A stretch of 64,000 nt of DNA, taken from NCBI GenBank assembly GCA_035610835.1, contig CM069449.1, forward strand, positions 59,758,183 to 59,822,182. Reading direction: 5' to 3'. This stretch comes from Ophiura sarsii. Taxonomy: Eukaryota; Echinodermata; Ophiuroidea; Amphilepidida; Ophiuridae. Of this stretch, positions 36,116 to 47,077 are shown piece after piece. The notes beneath the pieces are model-generated. The model had not been told where the DNA came from. It made no database searches and saw only the letters and a program-made list of their open reading frames with translations. Each line of letters opens with the position of its first letter. The stretch's first letter is position 1. The translations under genes were made by a program, and so were the position numbers.

Positions 36116-36229
36116 ACACTTACGTGAAATTCATGAGGTAAGTGACTAGAACATTTTGGGGGGGCAACCTTTTACAAAAATTTTAGAAATCTTGCCCCCC
36201 CCTGAAAAAAAATCCTAGCTACGCCACTG
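35813..36229. mobile_element. hAT-like non-autonomous element, copy 3
   Basis: The ends are CAGTGGCGTAGC and GCTACGCCACTG. The right flank is GGGTTTGT. The left flank reads CAGTTTGT, with GGGTTTGT just before that, so the exact duplication is blurred by the repetitive target. It contains a 36-base C run, ACTTACGTGAAATTCATGAG and tandem TTTTTTTTGGACTGTGCGA words. Confidence 0.8.
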
Positions 36230-36356
36230 GGGTTTGTGGTGGGGATGGGAAAGGGAGGGGTTTGTGGATGTTTTGGATGTGGAGGGGGCATTGTGGGAAG
36301 GTGGAGTAGGTGTGGGGTTGGAGTTGGAGTGGGTTTGTGGTGGGAGGGGTTTGTGT

Positions 36357-36925
36357 CAGTAGCGTAGCCAGTGGGGGGGCCGGGGGGGCGAGTTGCCGCC
36401 CCGGACACCTAAAATGGGGACGGCGAAGCGGAAAAATGGGGACGAGAAGGAGGGGAGAAAAGAGAGAAAGAAGGGGGAAGGAGAGGGAGAAAGAGAAAGG
36501 GGGAGGAGAGGGAGAAAGAGAAGGGAAAGGGGAAGGAGAGGGAGAAAGAGGAGGGGAAAGGGGAAGGAGAGGGGAAAGAGAAGAGAAATGGGGACGAGAA
36601 TTTGTTCGATGAAGTACATTTACTGTGCGATTTTTTTTGGACTGTGCGAAATGTTTTGATCTCGCACAGTCAAAGGGAAGAGAAAGGGGGAGGAGAGGGA
36701 GAAAGAGAAGGGAAAGGGGAAGGAGAGGGAGAAAGAGAAGGGAAAGGGGAAGGAGAGGGGAAAGAGAATTTGTTTGATGTAGTACATTACTGTGCAATTT
36801 TAAGTGACTCGAAAAAAAATTTGGGCAACCTTTTACGAAAAAATTTTAGGGACATAAAAAAAAAAATAGGGACAATATTGATGCTTGCCCCCCCCCCCGG
36901 AATGACAATGCTGGCCACGCTACTG
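36357..36925. mobile_element. hAT-like non-autonomous element, copy 4
   Basis: The ends are CAGTAGCGTAGCC and GGCCACGCTACTG. The flanks GTTTGTGT and GTTTGTGG match at 7 of 8 positions. The interior is an expanded purine repeat (GGAGAGGGAGAAAGAGAAG-like) on both sides of a GTACATTTACTGTGCGATTT segment that matches copy 3. The 100-190-codon frames here are repeat artefacts. Confidence 0.8.
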
Positions 36926-37376
36926 GTTTGTGGTGGGGAGGGGATTGGAGTGTGCTTTTGGTGGTGTTTTTTTGGCCAAACATTACTAACATTTCTTTTT
37001 TTGTGCTTCTAAATTAAACATCTTGAATAATATTTAAATATTAATAATTATTTATATCAAATTAAATTTTTGAATACTAAATCAAATTCTTCATCTTATC
37101 CATTTTAATATATAACAAACAGTCAAAATTGTGACTTACATGTGATGAATGATATTGTATTTGGTATCATCATCATAAGGTGAGTTTTGCTATGTCAATA
37201 TCCAACAATTATCATTTTAATCAAATCTGAAAAAAATCAAAAATGATTGATTGATTTGTGGTGGCAAAATGACTGAAATTTAATTTATGTTCCATTCCAG
37301 TAAAACAAATTATTTTGTAGAAGTTTCACAAAATATTTAGGTATAAGCTATCAGTATTATAATAAGGGTAGAGGTA

Positions 37377-39557
37377 GTCCTGGCCCTGCCTAGAACCTGG
37401 TCTACACCGAATCCCACAGAGATTTTGACGCTCGATTTGACTCGAGGGACCCTTTACCTTCAAGAATCACGGAGGTGCTTAATTCAAACCGGCTGCGAAT
37501 TCGAAAAAACAAAATCTCAATTTTGAGCAATTCACCATAGGCCTACCATGTGTAACACATCATTTTAGGGTGTTTTGGGTGTGGGAATCTATTTTTGACA
37601 TCATTTTAATGATTCAAGGTCAGTATTACATGGTTAGGTTCAATTTGAGTTTGAAAATCCAAAATAGCCGATGGTTATCGTACAGAAAATATCAATTTTG
37701 ACCTACTAGTACTAACCATAAAAGTATGTGTAATACCTCATTTTATAGGTTTGTGGGTGTGAGGAATCCATTTCTGACATTATTTTTATTATATGAGGTC
37801 AAGAATATGTTATGGTCAAGGTAAAGAATCCCTCAAAAGGCTAAAATCAAAATTTCACACACATTGAGAAGCAGGCTATCAAAATTGGAAGAGGGATACA
37901 GTTTAATGTCTTTCAATACAACTGACTGTAAGAATATGCAGGGGCGTAACTACTTTTTTTGAGTGGGGGGGATGAAAATTATCAGACTCAAATACGGCAG
38001 GGCTGTCAAGTTCAGAGTAATGTTCAGAGTGAGACTTTTTTAACCTCAAAATATTTTTTTACTCGCTACGCTCGTAAAACTATTGCCCGCCTTTTGTAAC
38101 CCAAATAATACACTTTTTACAGATTGGGCTCATTTTGTAGCCCAAAAATTCAGGATAATGCACTTGTCAATTGTCATTTTATGCCATCGGATTTAGGACT
38201 TTGGACCAACTATGTATTCTCTTATATACACTAGCCTATTGTGACTTTCTTTTCCCTTGCAACCAGATTTCATTTGGGGGGGCAAGAAGGGGCAGAGACT
38301 TGAAATGGGGGGCTCATAAATATTGTTGAGTCCAAGATGCGCGCGCACGAAAATTGTGGACTTTACAGCTATTTTTTGGACGATTGAGCTACATTTTGGC
38401 TCTAAACAAGCTTGTACCAAAGAATATTTCATTTTGGGAAGACATATGAGCGCGTAGCGCGCGAAATTTTTTCATATGTGTACTTTTGACCATCATAATT
38501 CCATGATTCCTTTCGTCAAATGAACCGACAGTGCCAATCTCAACCGACACGATGTCATTATTGGGGGGATTTGGTGTGTACTTTGTTTGTAAATTTATTT
38601 ACAGCCGTACTTGATTTCATTTGGGGGGGCAAGCGGGGGGGGGGGGGGGGCAAGGGTTCCAAGTGGGGGGGGGGGCTCCCGCCCCCCCCCCCCCCCCCCT
38701 GCCCCCCCGCTGGTGCAGTGTGTGAATCTTTACGCCCACCTATTTGTTTAAATACGTCACTTTTAAAATTATTGGTTATGAAAAATCTGGGGGGATGATT
38801 ACATTAGGCATCCCCCCCAGGTAAAAATCTGGGGGGGATATATCCCCCCCATCCCCCCCTGTTGTTACGCCAGTGAGAATATGAGTATGCCATGGACATG
38901 TTTAATCTGTTAAACTTCTTGTTTGGTATTAAATGACGTATATAGTTCAGGAATTCTCAACTTGTGGTGCATGTGCCTATATAATTGTGGCGCGATGATT
39001 CTGTACCAGGTGACGCATAGCCTTAAGTCAGAACAAATCCAACACCTTATTTATCATGATCAATTTAAATATAAATGTGTGTCAGGACTTATCCATATTA
39101 ACGACATGGACAGTGGTGCTTGGTGGTTTGATAGCTTACCAAATATAGTTGAGAAAGCCTGCGGTAGGCATACATTATTACATTATTAATTGGTATAGAT
39201 CGCACATTCTCAAAATTAATAAATCAAACTAGTTACATAATAGTACCTGCACATCAGTCTGCACAAAAGTTGTAAATTGCTGAAATTCTCAAATTAGAGT
39301 TAAGATGATGGCTTAGCATTTGCCTATTTGTTAATACAGATGGGTTCATTAACTTTTTTATGGCAGTAGATCACACACATAACATCTGCCGCCTTGCAAG
39401 AACAATGCCTTGAGTTAATACACTGTCCACTACAGCTACACAGTGTCAGAATTAAGCACCTCCGTGATTCTTGAAGGTAAAGGGTCCTTCAAGTCAAATC
39501 AAGAGTCAACATCTCTGTGGGATTCGGTGTAGACCAGGTTCTAGGCAGGGCCTGGAC
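37377..39557. mobile_element. 2.2-kb TIR element with about 110-bp inverted ends
   Basis: Left arm 37377-37489 and right arm 39451-39557 are close reverse complements. Both contain CTGCCTAGAACCTGGTCTAC and TCAAGAATCACGGAGGTGCT or their complements. TA flanks both ends. A hAT-like element is inserted inside. No transposase recognised. The 88-codon frame at 38923-39189 has no known motif. Confidence 0.8.
37939..38875. mobile_element. hAT-like element, copy 5 (diverged ends), nested
   Basis: The ends are CAGGGGCGTAAC and GTTACGCCAGTG. A perfect 8-bp duplication AGAATATG (37931-37938, 38876-38883) flanks it. At 937 bp it is the longest of the six. Its interior differs from the others (GCCCGCCTTTTG, GCGCGTAGCGCGCGAA, CATTTGGGGGGGCAAG twice). 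So it is a related but distinct subfamily. Confidence 0.85.
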
Positions 39558-40329
39558 TAAGGATTCCCTGTTTGTTAATGTAATAATGCACTTTCAATGA
39601 AGGCTTGAAAATGAAATTTCAAAAATAGTTTATGCCAAAAATGACTGAAATTGCATCTTTTTTCTAGTAAAACATAACCATGAATTGTTTTGAGGCGACG
39701 CAAAATATTTTGGTATCAAGTTCAGCTATCGATATATGAAGGATAGAAGATGCCATTTTGTGTGTGGAAGCGCTACTTTTGGATTAACTGTGTAAATACT
39801 GGCAAAATGTCCACTTGCCACAAAATGACTGAAATGTCATCGTTTTTCTGGCAAAACGCAACCAAGAATCTTTTTAAAACTTGTTTTAGCTGTTCCTCCT
39901 ATTCTCCCAATAGACTTGAAAACCTTTTTGGTGACAATATTTTTTTAACTTTACCCAAGTATCCAATTTCAACTCAACTTTGTCGGGTTATCTCTAAGTG
40001 ACTCTACTGAAGTTGTGCTTGAAAACAGTCTGAGGCATAATCATCAAATTATAATTTAAAAGTGTAATTTTAAAAATTACAATGTCAAAATCTTACAGCT
40101 ATTTCACTGGGTTTATTTCTCGAGGGTGAAAAACCAAAATGATGGCCAAAACGTGTGCTCGCGCAGTATTTTGGGCAGTAAACAATGACATTTCAACATT
40201 TTTGTCTCTTGAGAAAAATGTTGAAGGGTGATAGTCAAATGTAAAGGGTATTTCACCCTAATTTAGGGTGAGTGAAAACACTTAATATTTATATTTTTAA
40301 AACATTTTCTCTTTCCATTTCTTCATTAG
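39558..40329. other. AT-rich DNA 5' of gene 3
   Basis: No exon is supported before the acceptor at 40329, although gene 3 must have upstream exons or a start somewhere 5'. 39600-39900 contains two loosely similar stretches with AAAATGACTGAAAT words. Confidence 0.4.
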
Positions 40330-40672
40330 GCCTGGAGGGAAGATTGCATGCTTGGCATTAGGGCCAAGAAGACCACTACCAGATGAACTGGCAAATGCAA
40401 CCGCAGCTGAAATTACAGGCATTGCCTTTCAAAAAGTTGACACTGGTATTGTTAAAGCTCTTATCCCATCAAATGACTTTTCACATGTTAACTGGGAAGA
40501 TGCTCCAACGAAACCAGCTCCAGGGGGACCACCTCAACAAAATCAATTTGGGAAGCAGCCCGTTCTGAATTTAAACAATCCAATACCGCTTGCACAGGCC
40601 ATGCATATTGAACCACAGTGGCAAGAGTTTACCAATGTCATGAAACATGTTAGGACTGCCATGCTAAGTCGG
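40330..40672 (+). CDS. gene 3, first supported exon (uncharacterised protein)
   Basis: Follows the acceptor CATTTCTTCATTAG. One base completes a codon from an unseen upstream exon. Then 114 codons are open to the donor CGG|GTAAGT, ending between codons. Sequence features: PGGKIACLALGPRRPLPDEL, a short helical AAEITGIAFQKVDTGIVKAL, then a Pro/Gln/Gly-rich linker (TKPAPGGPPQQNQFGKQP), then a helical stretch ending MKHVRTAMLSR. No known domain is recognised. The open frame continues into the intron for a while, but the donor and the phase of the next exon favour splicing here. Confidence 0.7.
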
Positions 40673-40760
40673 GTAAGTAGACTCTATCTAGATACACTAT
40701 TAGGAAACAAGGGCCTCTGGAGTAGAATGGCATCGATGCTGACATTCAGAATTGTAAATC

Positions 40761-41352
40761 CGTTAAACCCTAACCAGTAAAGCTAGTTTTTTGTGCGTAT
40801 CGGGGGAGGGGGGAAAAAGTGCTATTTTTTTTACCCGAAAAATCACCCAGCACCCCCTGGGATTCGATCGCGGGACCATCCGCACCCAAGTCTGTCCCTC
40901 TACCAACTGAGCTAACTCCCTAGCGGCTATGCGGCCACAAACTCCGTGGCCACATATGCCTGCGGTAGGTGACGTCATCGCGGCAATGCAGCAGCACGTG
41001 CCTGGAGATAGTTTCTGGCAGTGAGATTTAGTGAGATTCAGTGGGGTTAGGGTTATCCCTAACCAGTAAAGCTAGTTTTTTGTGCGTATCGGGTGGGGGT
41101 GGGGGGGAAAGTGCTATTTTTTTTACCAAAAAAATCACCCAGCACCCCCCGGGATTCGATCACGGGACCATCCGCACCCAAGTCTGTCCCTCTACCAACT
41201 GAGCTAACTCCCTAGCGGCTATGCGGCCACAAACTCCGTGGCCACATATGCCTGCGGTAGGTGACGTCATCGCGGCAATGCAGCAGCACGTGCCTGGAGA
41301 TAGTTTCTGGCAGTGAGATTTAGTGAGATTCAGTGGGGTTAGGGTTACAATA
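40761..41352 (-). mobile_element. tandem tRNA-derived SINE with 17-bp target duplication
   Basis: Two direct copies of a unit of about 290 bp. Each has, on the minus strand, GAGTTAGCTCAGTTGGTAGA (A-box region, 40899-40920 and about 41192-41214) and GATCGAATCCC (B box). Each copy is bounded by AACCCTAACC on the left and GGTTAGGGTT on the right. The whole is flanked by a perfect direct repeat ATTCAGAATTGTAAATC (40744-40760 and 41353-41369). It also contains CACGTG and TGACGTCA words. It lies in the first supported intron of gene 3, antisense to the gene. Confidence 0.85.
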
Positions 41353-42154
41353 ATTCAGAATTGTAAATCTGACAAAAAAAATAATATATTATCAACAAAT
41401 TTCAACAACAAAATCATCGTAAGTATCTAAAAAAATGTAAACAAAACAAACAACATTTAATTTTGTTAATAAAAAGAAATCAGAAATATTAGTCTTTACT
41501 GCATTTTGTGACTGCTACACATACAATCGGCATATTAATATACACTTGTAGTGTATTTGTGCGGTATAAGCTTTAATTAAAGAAACCTCCCAAGTGTTAA
41601 AAATATTGGTGTTCAATATCGCTCCAGCTGACATGTGCAGAATAATAGGTACTTACAAATACATTGAAAGAATAAGACGGAAGATTATCAATGCATAATA
41701 TATGGTCAAAATCGGCCAACCAGCAACGGAGCTGTATGTCGAAAGTCAGAAGAAAGTAGATAGACTGTGATCACAAATATTAGTTGAGCTTGTTACATTT
41801 TAACCCCTAGTGACCTTTTCTTGACCCTTGACCCTAGATCAACATTCACCTTTTTTTCTTGTCATATCAATGTGCACAAGAAGATCCTTTCAAAATTGGA
41901 GTATGGCTTTAATTTTACCCCTGTATGGTCAATAACCTCTAGTGATTCGCCCATATGAAGTGTCACTTTTTCGCGCTGAGCAACCTATACATAGATCCAA
42001 GGAATGCTCTTCCTTACCCTGTCCTGTCATACCTTACCTGTTCTGTCTTGTCCTGTCCTATCTAGATCCTTAATTGTCATTCTCTCCCTTATCTGTCACT
42101 CATTGATTATTGACTGATTGAAGAAGGAAAACAAATCTCATTTATTCATTTTAG

Positions 42155-42301
42155 ATGACTGGTCCAACTGGCCGGAATCCTGGATCATTGCTGAAAGGCT
42201 TACAGAAGAATTTGTGGACGGGTGCTCCTGAGAATATCCTTGAGTTAATGGGAACTAGCAGCAGAGTCATTCAGATCCAAACTGACATTGGGCCAAATGG
42301 A
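42155..42301 (+). CDS. gene 3, second supported exon
   Basis: Acceptor TTATTCATTTTAG and donor GGA|GTAAGT. 49 codons, phase 0 at both ends. Encodes MTGPTGRNPGSLLKGLQKN followed by a Trp-Thr-Gly-Ala-Pro segment and ELMGTSSRVIQIQTDIGPNG. It is too short for the open-frame length cut-off but fits exactly between its neighbours. The ATG at its first base is a codon of the spliced frame, not necessarily a start. Confidence 0.75.
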
Positions 42302-43238
42302 GTAAGTTGCCTGCATGTTTAATGTTTTCCGATTTATGGTAATTTTGATACTTAAAATGTGGTCTTTTCCAGGGGACGGCCTCAATCCTTGAGAAGAAAA
42401 AAATGGAAGCAGATTTTCTTAATTATTCAGTTATTGCCAAAAAAATGACTTAAATTATGTTTAAGACGTTACAGTTGATTCGGACGTTACAATTGTGAAC
42501 GCAAAAAAAAGGATTGTGTGGTATGGTGAAAATGAGAAGATGAAGCTAACGTTTGTGGTGCAATATGAACAATAAACAGCAATGTTTATCAACAAACGCA
42601 ACAGTCGAAGGGGCTGGACAGTGACTGTGGATAAATGCTTGAGGGAACAGCATATGACCACAACACTGTCCGCTATGCCTTAATTGCCCTTTATAATGCT
42701 TTGCTGCAAGTTTTAAAAGCACAGGCCCGAAACAAAACGGGTTGCACGCGCATACCGCCAGGCAAAGTACAATGGCAACTGCCGGATAAATGCCTGACGT
42801 GATGTCACCTGTCACCCAATCTATATATATTTTCAATTGCAAAAGCAAGCACTTGCCACACTGTTACCAAAGTGCATTGTTTTGGACGTAACATATTTGT
42901 GGATGGAAAATCACAAACAAATTGCATATGGCCGTGCATCTTGAGAGGTGGGAACATCAGTTGGGTGGTGGTGTGACATTTTCTGTAAAAATATCAAATG
43001 ATAGTGGTGGTATATTTAAATGAAGATGACTATACCTAGACCCTTCACGTTGGTTGATTGCTTAAAACACTGTAACCATTGAAAATATTCCTGAAAAAGG
43101 AGGAAATAGTGTTTATACAGGATCAATAGAAAATCTTGATTCTCATAGAGGTTCATCAACATTGTGTTTTGGTGACTATATTGTGATCATGGTTTTAGTT
43201 AAAATATTAATAATGAGTACATGTACCTTTTTTTCCAG

Positions 43239-44105
43239 ACCAATGAATCAGCCATCAATGATTGGATACATGCCATCTGTAATGGTTTGTATACTGCAGT
43301 ACCTGAGATAAAGAATCTCTTTAAGTTCCTCTTTCCTAACTGCGAAACTACCAGCCAACAGAGCATACAAAAGATTGTAGCTGCACCATTAGAAACATCA
43401 AGAAATGGTCAGTTAAGTGATGGTGTTGTGCATTGCCTAACGTATGGATTTCATCAAAGTCAGAAAGAGCCAAGAGAGGGCAGACCAAGAACCAGAGAAT
43501 TTGAACAAAGTCCTGTAGGGTATAGAATGTTACTTCCAAAAAGATTGGAGGTAAAATCGAGGTCAAGATCAAGATCACCAGTTAACGAAAGGGACCAGCC
43601 AGGTATGGCTGATGATGTGATGGATCAGCAAAACCCACGTTATGACCCTGATTTAGATGACCTCTTTGATGATCCTGATACATATGTCCTAAAGCCTGAT
43701 AAGCTCCATTTATATTTTGAATCCCACACACCAGACCTACTGTTGTTTAAAGTAACTGTCAATGTCCCTGACCAGGACTTTCCGGGTTGTACAAGAGATG
43801 AAGTTCAAGTGAAACTTGTGTTTGAATTATCATCCTACAAGAAGTTTGCAAAAACTTCCCTGTCCTTTCATATGCAAAGTAATACAGAGCAATGTGTTCA
43901 GTCTTGCTTATCAGCTTTTTCATGCAATCAAAGTCTGATGTATGGTGTCGTCATCGTTGTGGATGGCCTTAAACTTATCAAAGTTGAAAAACGAGTGAAT
44001 GCAAATGGGACAGTTGAATACGATATATCTGAAACAGATCTCATAACGTGGGACAGAACTGATGCATTGCATTCTCTGTTTGAAATGATAGCAGGTATAC
44101 TGTGA
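43239..44105 (+). CDS. gene 3, terminal exon with Arg/Ser linker and nuclease-like C-terminal domain
   Basis: Acceptor CCTTTTTTTCCAG, phase 0, 288 codons to TGA at 44103-44105. Order: a helical region (INDWIHAICNGLYTAVPEIK), a linker with RSRSRSP (about 43558-43580), an acidic patch DPDLDDLFDDPD (about 43648-43683), then a folded-looking domain to the end. That domain runs HTPDLLLFKV, EVQVKLVFELSS, a helix EQCVQSCLSAF, MYGVVIVV, then charged strands. Its layout (PD..., E-x-x-x near a strand, Q-bearing helix, YG-strand) resembles the end of the gene at 27.9-31.1 kb. However, the Lys of the E-x-K there is Ser here (ELS), so catalysis is doubtful. There is no membrane segment. Nuclear location is a guess from the Arg/Ser stretch. 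Confidence 0.8.
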   Translation, partial: TNESAINDWIHAICNGLYTAVPEIKNLFKFLFPNCETTSQQSIQKIVAAPLETSRNGQLSDGVVHCLTYGFHQSQKEPREGRPRTREFEQSPVGYRMLLPKRLEVKSRSRSRSPVNERDQPGMADDVMDQQNPRYDPDLDDLFDDPDTYVLKPDKLHLYFESHTPDLLLFKVTVNVPDQDFPGCTRDEVQVKLVFELSSYKKFAKTSLSFHMQSNTEQCVQSCLSAFSCNQSLMYGVVIVVDGLKLIKVEKRVNANGTVEYDISETDLITWDRTDALHSLFEMIAGIL

Positions 44106-44275
44106 TGAGGCATATTACCCATTTAATCTGGGCAGTTTTCAAAGCAACTCTAAATTCCTAGTCATACTTGCGTGTATATGGCTTCCTACATACATTTTAA
44201 AACTGTGATATGAAGCATATCGCCCATTTAACCTGGGCTGTTTTCTAAGCAACTCTAAATTCCTAGTCACACTTC
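44103..44275 (+). repeat. tandem duplication spanning the gene 3 stop codon and 3' UTR
   Basis: 44103-44170 and 44208-44275 are about 85 percent alike (both have GCATAT, CCCATTTAA, CTGGGC, AGCAACTCTAAATTCCTAGTCA). The first copy begins at the stop codon itself. A candidate polyadenylation signal AATAAA lies at about 45226. Confidence 0.75.
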
Positions 44276-45371
44276 CTGTGTACACATACATCATAGTAGG
44301 TATAACACACAAGAATGATAAATATATCTGAATTCAGCAAAACAGGTGTCATTTTAAGGATCTTGGCAACAGATCTAATTTGGTTCAAGAATCATGTTAA
44401 TCGAGTAATGCGTTCTGGTGATATGGCCATTTGAAAAGTAGTCGAAAACCTGCTACGAATTGCCATTTTGAGCCACAAATTGATTTTGTCGCTGTTGAAC
44501 CTCTTTATTTAAATAACCATGTTCTAAAAATGACTAAAAATGTATTAATAATCACACTCTACTTTGGGGTTTCATTGACTATCTGTTGACTATCACACCA
44601 GCACGCTTAGCGCCACTACCAACAGGGGCTTTTCCACCAAAATAAACAGTACCAATTAAACATGTGCTGAATTAAGTAATTAACAGCTGGGGGTCGTCTG
44701 GACTTCTAATACAATTCAGCATGGTCGAGATAAGAAGAACAGTGTTGCAATTTCAACCACAACTATGTATACAGCAGTAAACCAGGATTTCTAATAATAT
44801 ATTATCTTTATTGACAATGATGAACATTGTAGGGGATGAAAATACGCTAAAACCATAATCTTGTAAGATAGAATTTAATTTTGAATGAAAATGACAAATT
44901 TTACTAAGAATAGAATGGCACACACAAGCAACAAATTGTTTAAAGTTTAGAAAATGCTCATGCACATACCGTTTGCCTCCATCAGCCAATTGTGTATGCA
45001 GCGCTTTCAAAACTGCCAAATCCTATGCCTACAATATCGTTCAATTGCATTCTGACACAATTAAGCATATTACCCCAAATTTGTTATGGTAGAAGAATTA
45101 CCACATGCAAGTTCCTTAACATTTAGTGTCGAGTCATAGAATTCTAATGCAACATGTTATAAAAGATCATTATGTTTATGTATTGTTTGCACTTTAGGAA
45201 TATATTCATAAAACAAATTAAACAAAATAAACTCACTAAAATGAATATCTCATTTGTATTCTTAGTATTATTTACAAACAAACATAAAGTGCTGTCTGAA
45301 ACTTGAATACCCCAAACCCAAACTGTAATACATCAAGTCTTCAATCCGATGTCTCTATGGTATGAAGATTC
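44276..45371. other. 3' UTR and intergenic DNA
   Basis: AT-rich. No gene or repeat partner recognised. The 88-codon minus-strand frame at 44753-45019 has no motif. Confidence 0.4.
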
Positions 45372-45373
45372 TA

Positions 45374-45862
45374 CGAGGGGCATTCAATAAATACCTGCAA
45401 CCATTGAAAATCTCTGAACCGTGACACGTGTCAGTAAAATAAACTTATGATACTTAAACTGTAAGTCTTACTCTTTTCTCACAGAAAATGTCGATCCCGT
45501 AGATCATGATTATCATTACATTTCAGCACTGAATACCGTGATCTCAGGGCACTGGTTAGGGAATTAAATGTTACAATGGCGGGAAATTTGAAGGACAAGT
45601 TTAGGGTATGCATTAAGATACATGCGTTAACAGTGTTAATATTGGCGCTTGATTTATAATGCTGATTCTTATCAATTTTCTGTGCCCAGAGACCATGATG
45701 TTTATAGTACTAAAATAACATGATACAAATGGCCCACATGTTTGAAATTTTCTGTGAGAAAGGGGCAAGACTTACAGTTTAAGTATCATAAGTTTATTTT
45801 ATTGACACATGTCACGGTTCAGAGATTTTCAATCGTTGCAGGTATTTATTGAATAACCCTCG
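45374..45862. mobile_element. mariner-like MITE with long TIRs, copy A
   Basis: Starts CGAGGGGCATTCAATAAATA and ends with a near complement, TA on both sides. The arms (about 100 bp: AAATACCTGCAACCATTGAA, GTGACACGTGTCA, AAGTCTTACTCTTTTCTCAC) are inverted repeats. 489 bp with no transposase. It is the shorter sibling of 50757-51433. Confidence 0.9.
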
Positions 45863-45864
45863 TA

Positions 45865-46727
45865 TAGTACAACACTGTTAACCATTTGCTAGTCCAAGTC
45901 AGTTAAAAGCCTCAAAAATCCCACTCAAAGGGTTCCTTATTTTAAAAGTTCTAAAGTCGGATGGGTTTATTATAGGTTAGCATCACTCTGGTTCAATAAT
46001 CCAGCCACATAAGTTCAATAATCCAAATTTGTATATAGTGTAACAAAAATTAACAAGTCCGAAACTGATAAGGCTCAATAATATGAATAAATAAAGGATC
46101 TTACATAAGAATATTGCAAATTTGCATAGTCTGAAAGATGAAGAATTGATCCTTCAAACCCCGGCTTCAAACACACGAACAAGTTTTTTATGATCCAGTG
46201 TCAGGTGAAAATCCTACCATTTTTAAATAAGTTTTCCAGATCGTCAAATAACAACTCATAAGATTCAGACTAAAGAGCACTTTTTCGGATTCGGAATAAA
46301 GAACCTCATTTCAAATTTATACTACAGAACCTGCTTTAATATTTTAATTGCAGACCCTTTCTTAATAATTGGAATTTAAACATAAACATAATAATGGGTC
46401 TTTTTTCAGATGATAGATTCTTCAGATTATTGAACCTTATGCCTAATTACGTTAATACTATAAAACCTTAGTACTATAGAACCTTATTTTTTCGTTATAA
46501 AGAACTCTTCGGACTAGGCAACCGTGATTCCGAACATGTCACCAAAATGGTCTTCACTTCATTGCAAGGAATTTGGCTTGATACTGGGTTTCCCTTTTAA
46601 AGGGAATTTTTATTATGTTGATAAATTACATTCTTAGACATTAAAGTCTGGTGGACAATATAGTCCCCTAGTTTTCCGCATCCCCTGACATTAGAGTATG
46701 GACTACAGGGTGTCCCAGAATTCTGAT
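45865..46727. other. AT-rich intergenic DNA
   Basis: No coding region or paired repeat recognised. Confidence 0.4.
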
Positions 46728-46815
46728 TGCCACTTCTCTTGTTATCATCATTTGGGCTGCCCCTTGCCCGATGATTTGAGAGTAGGTGCCCTTTCCTACT
46801 TGTGAAAGAATTGGT

Positions 46816-46831
46816 GGCTCTGAAAAGAGCC
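46816..46831 (-). promoter_or_regulatory. histone-mRNA-type 3' stem-loop, left arm, unit 1
   Basis: On the minus strand GGCTCTTTTCAGAGCC, followed by ACCA: a 6-bp stem and 4-base loop identical to the histone mRNA 3' element of sea-urchin type. Confidence 0.75.
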
Positions 46832-46897
46832 GTTCAGATGGATTGCCGCTTCCACTGAACACGTAGGTTGCCCTTTCCTACTTGTGCAAGAATTGGT

Positions 46898-46913
46898 GGC
46901 TCTGAAAAGAGCC
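46898..46913 (-). promoter_or_regulatory. histone-mRNA-type 3' stem-loop, left arm, unit 2
   Basis: Same intact minus-strand GGCTCTTTTCAGAGCC followed by ACCA, then ATTCTTGCACAAGTAGGAAA. The purine-rich part stands where histone genes carry the U7-pairing downstream element. Confidence 0.75.
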
Positions 46914-47077
46914 GTTCAGATGGATTGCCGCTTCCACTGAAAACGTAGGTTGCCACTAGCCTACTATATATAAATTTGGTTCTAAAAGAACCTCCAAAGG
47001 ACTGCCCCTTGACCAATGGAAATAACGTAGAGACTGCCCCTTGTCTACTACAGACTACAAAAGTCTAATGCACAGTA

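Larger units (their letters stand above)
35405..36985 (+). repeat. G-rich minisatellite (GGTTTGTGGTGGGGAGG-like), interrupted by two hAT-like elements
   Basis: Degenerate G/T-rich units of roughly 15-25 bp with the recurring words GTTTGTGGT and GGGGAGGG. They occupy 35405-35812, 36230-36356 and 36926-36965. The gaps are filled by the elements at 35813-36229 and 36357-36925. Strand asymmetry is strong, with almost no C outside the insertions. The long Pro/Gly-rich open frames over this region on both strands are by-products. Confidence 0.85.

Noticed and set aside
36219..36797. 192-codon Pro/Leu/Ser-rich minus-strand open frame
   Set aside because: It crosses a hAT-like element boundary and follows the purine repeat. 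The composition is fully explained by GGAGAGGGAGAAAG units.
40672..40780. Extension of gene 3 reading frame past 40672
   Set aside because: The frame stays open to 40780, but the consensus donor CGG|GTAAGT and exact phase match with the exon at 42155 favour splicing.
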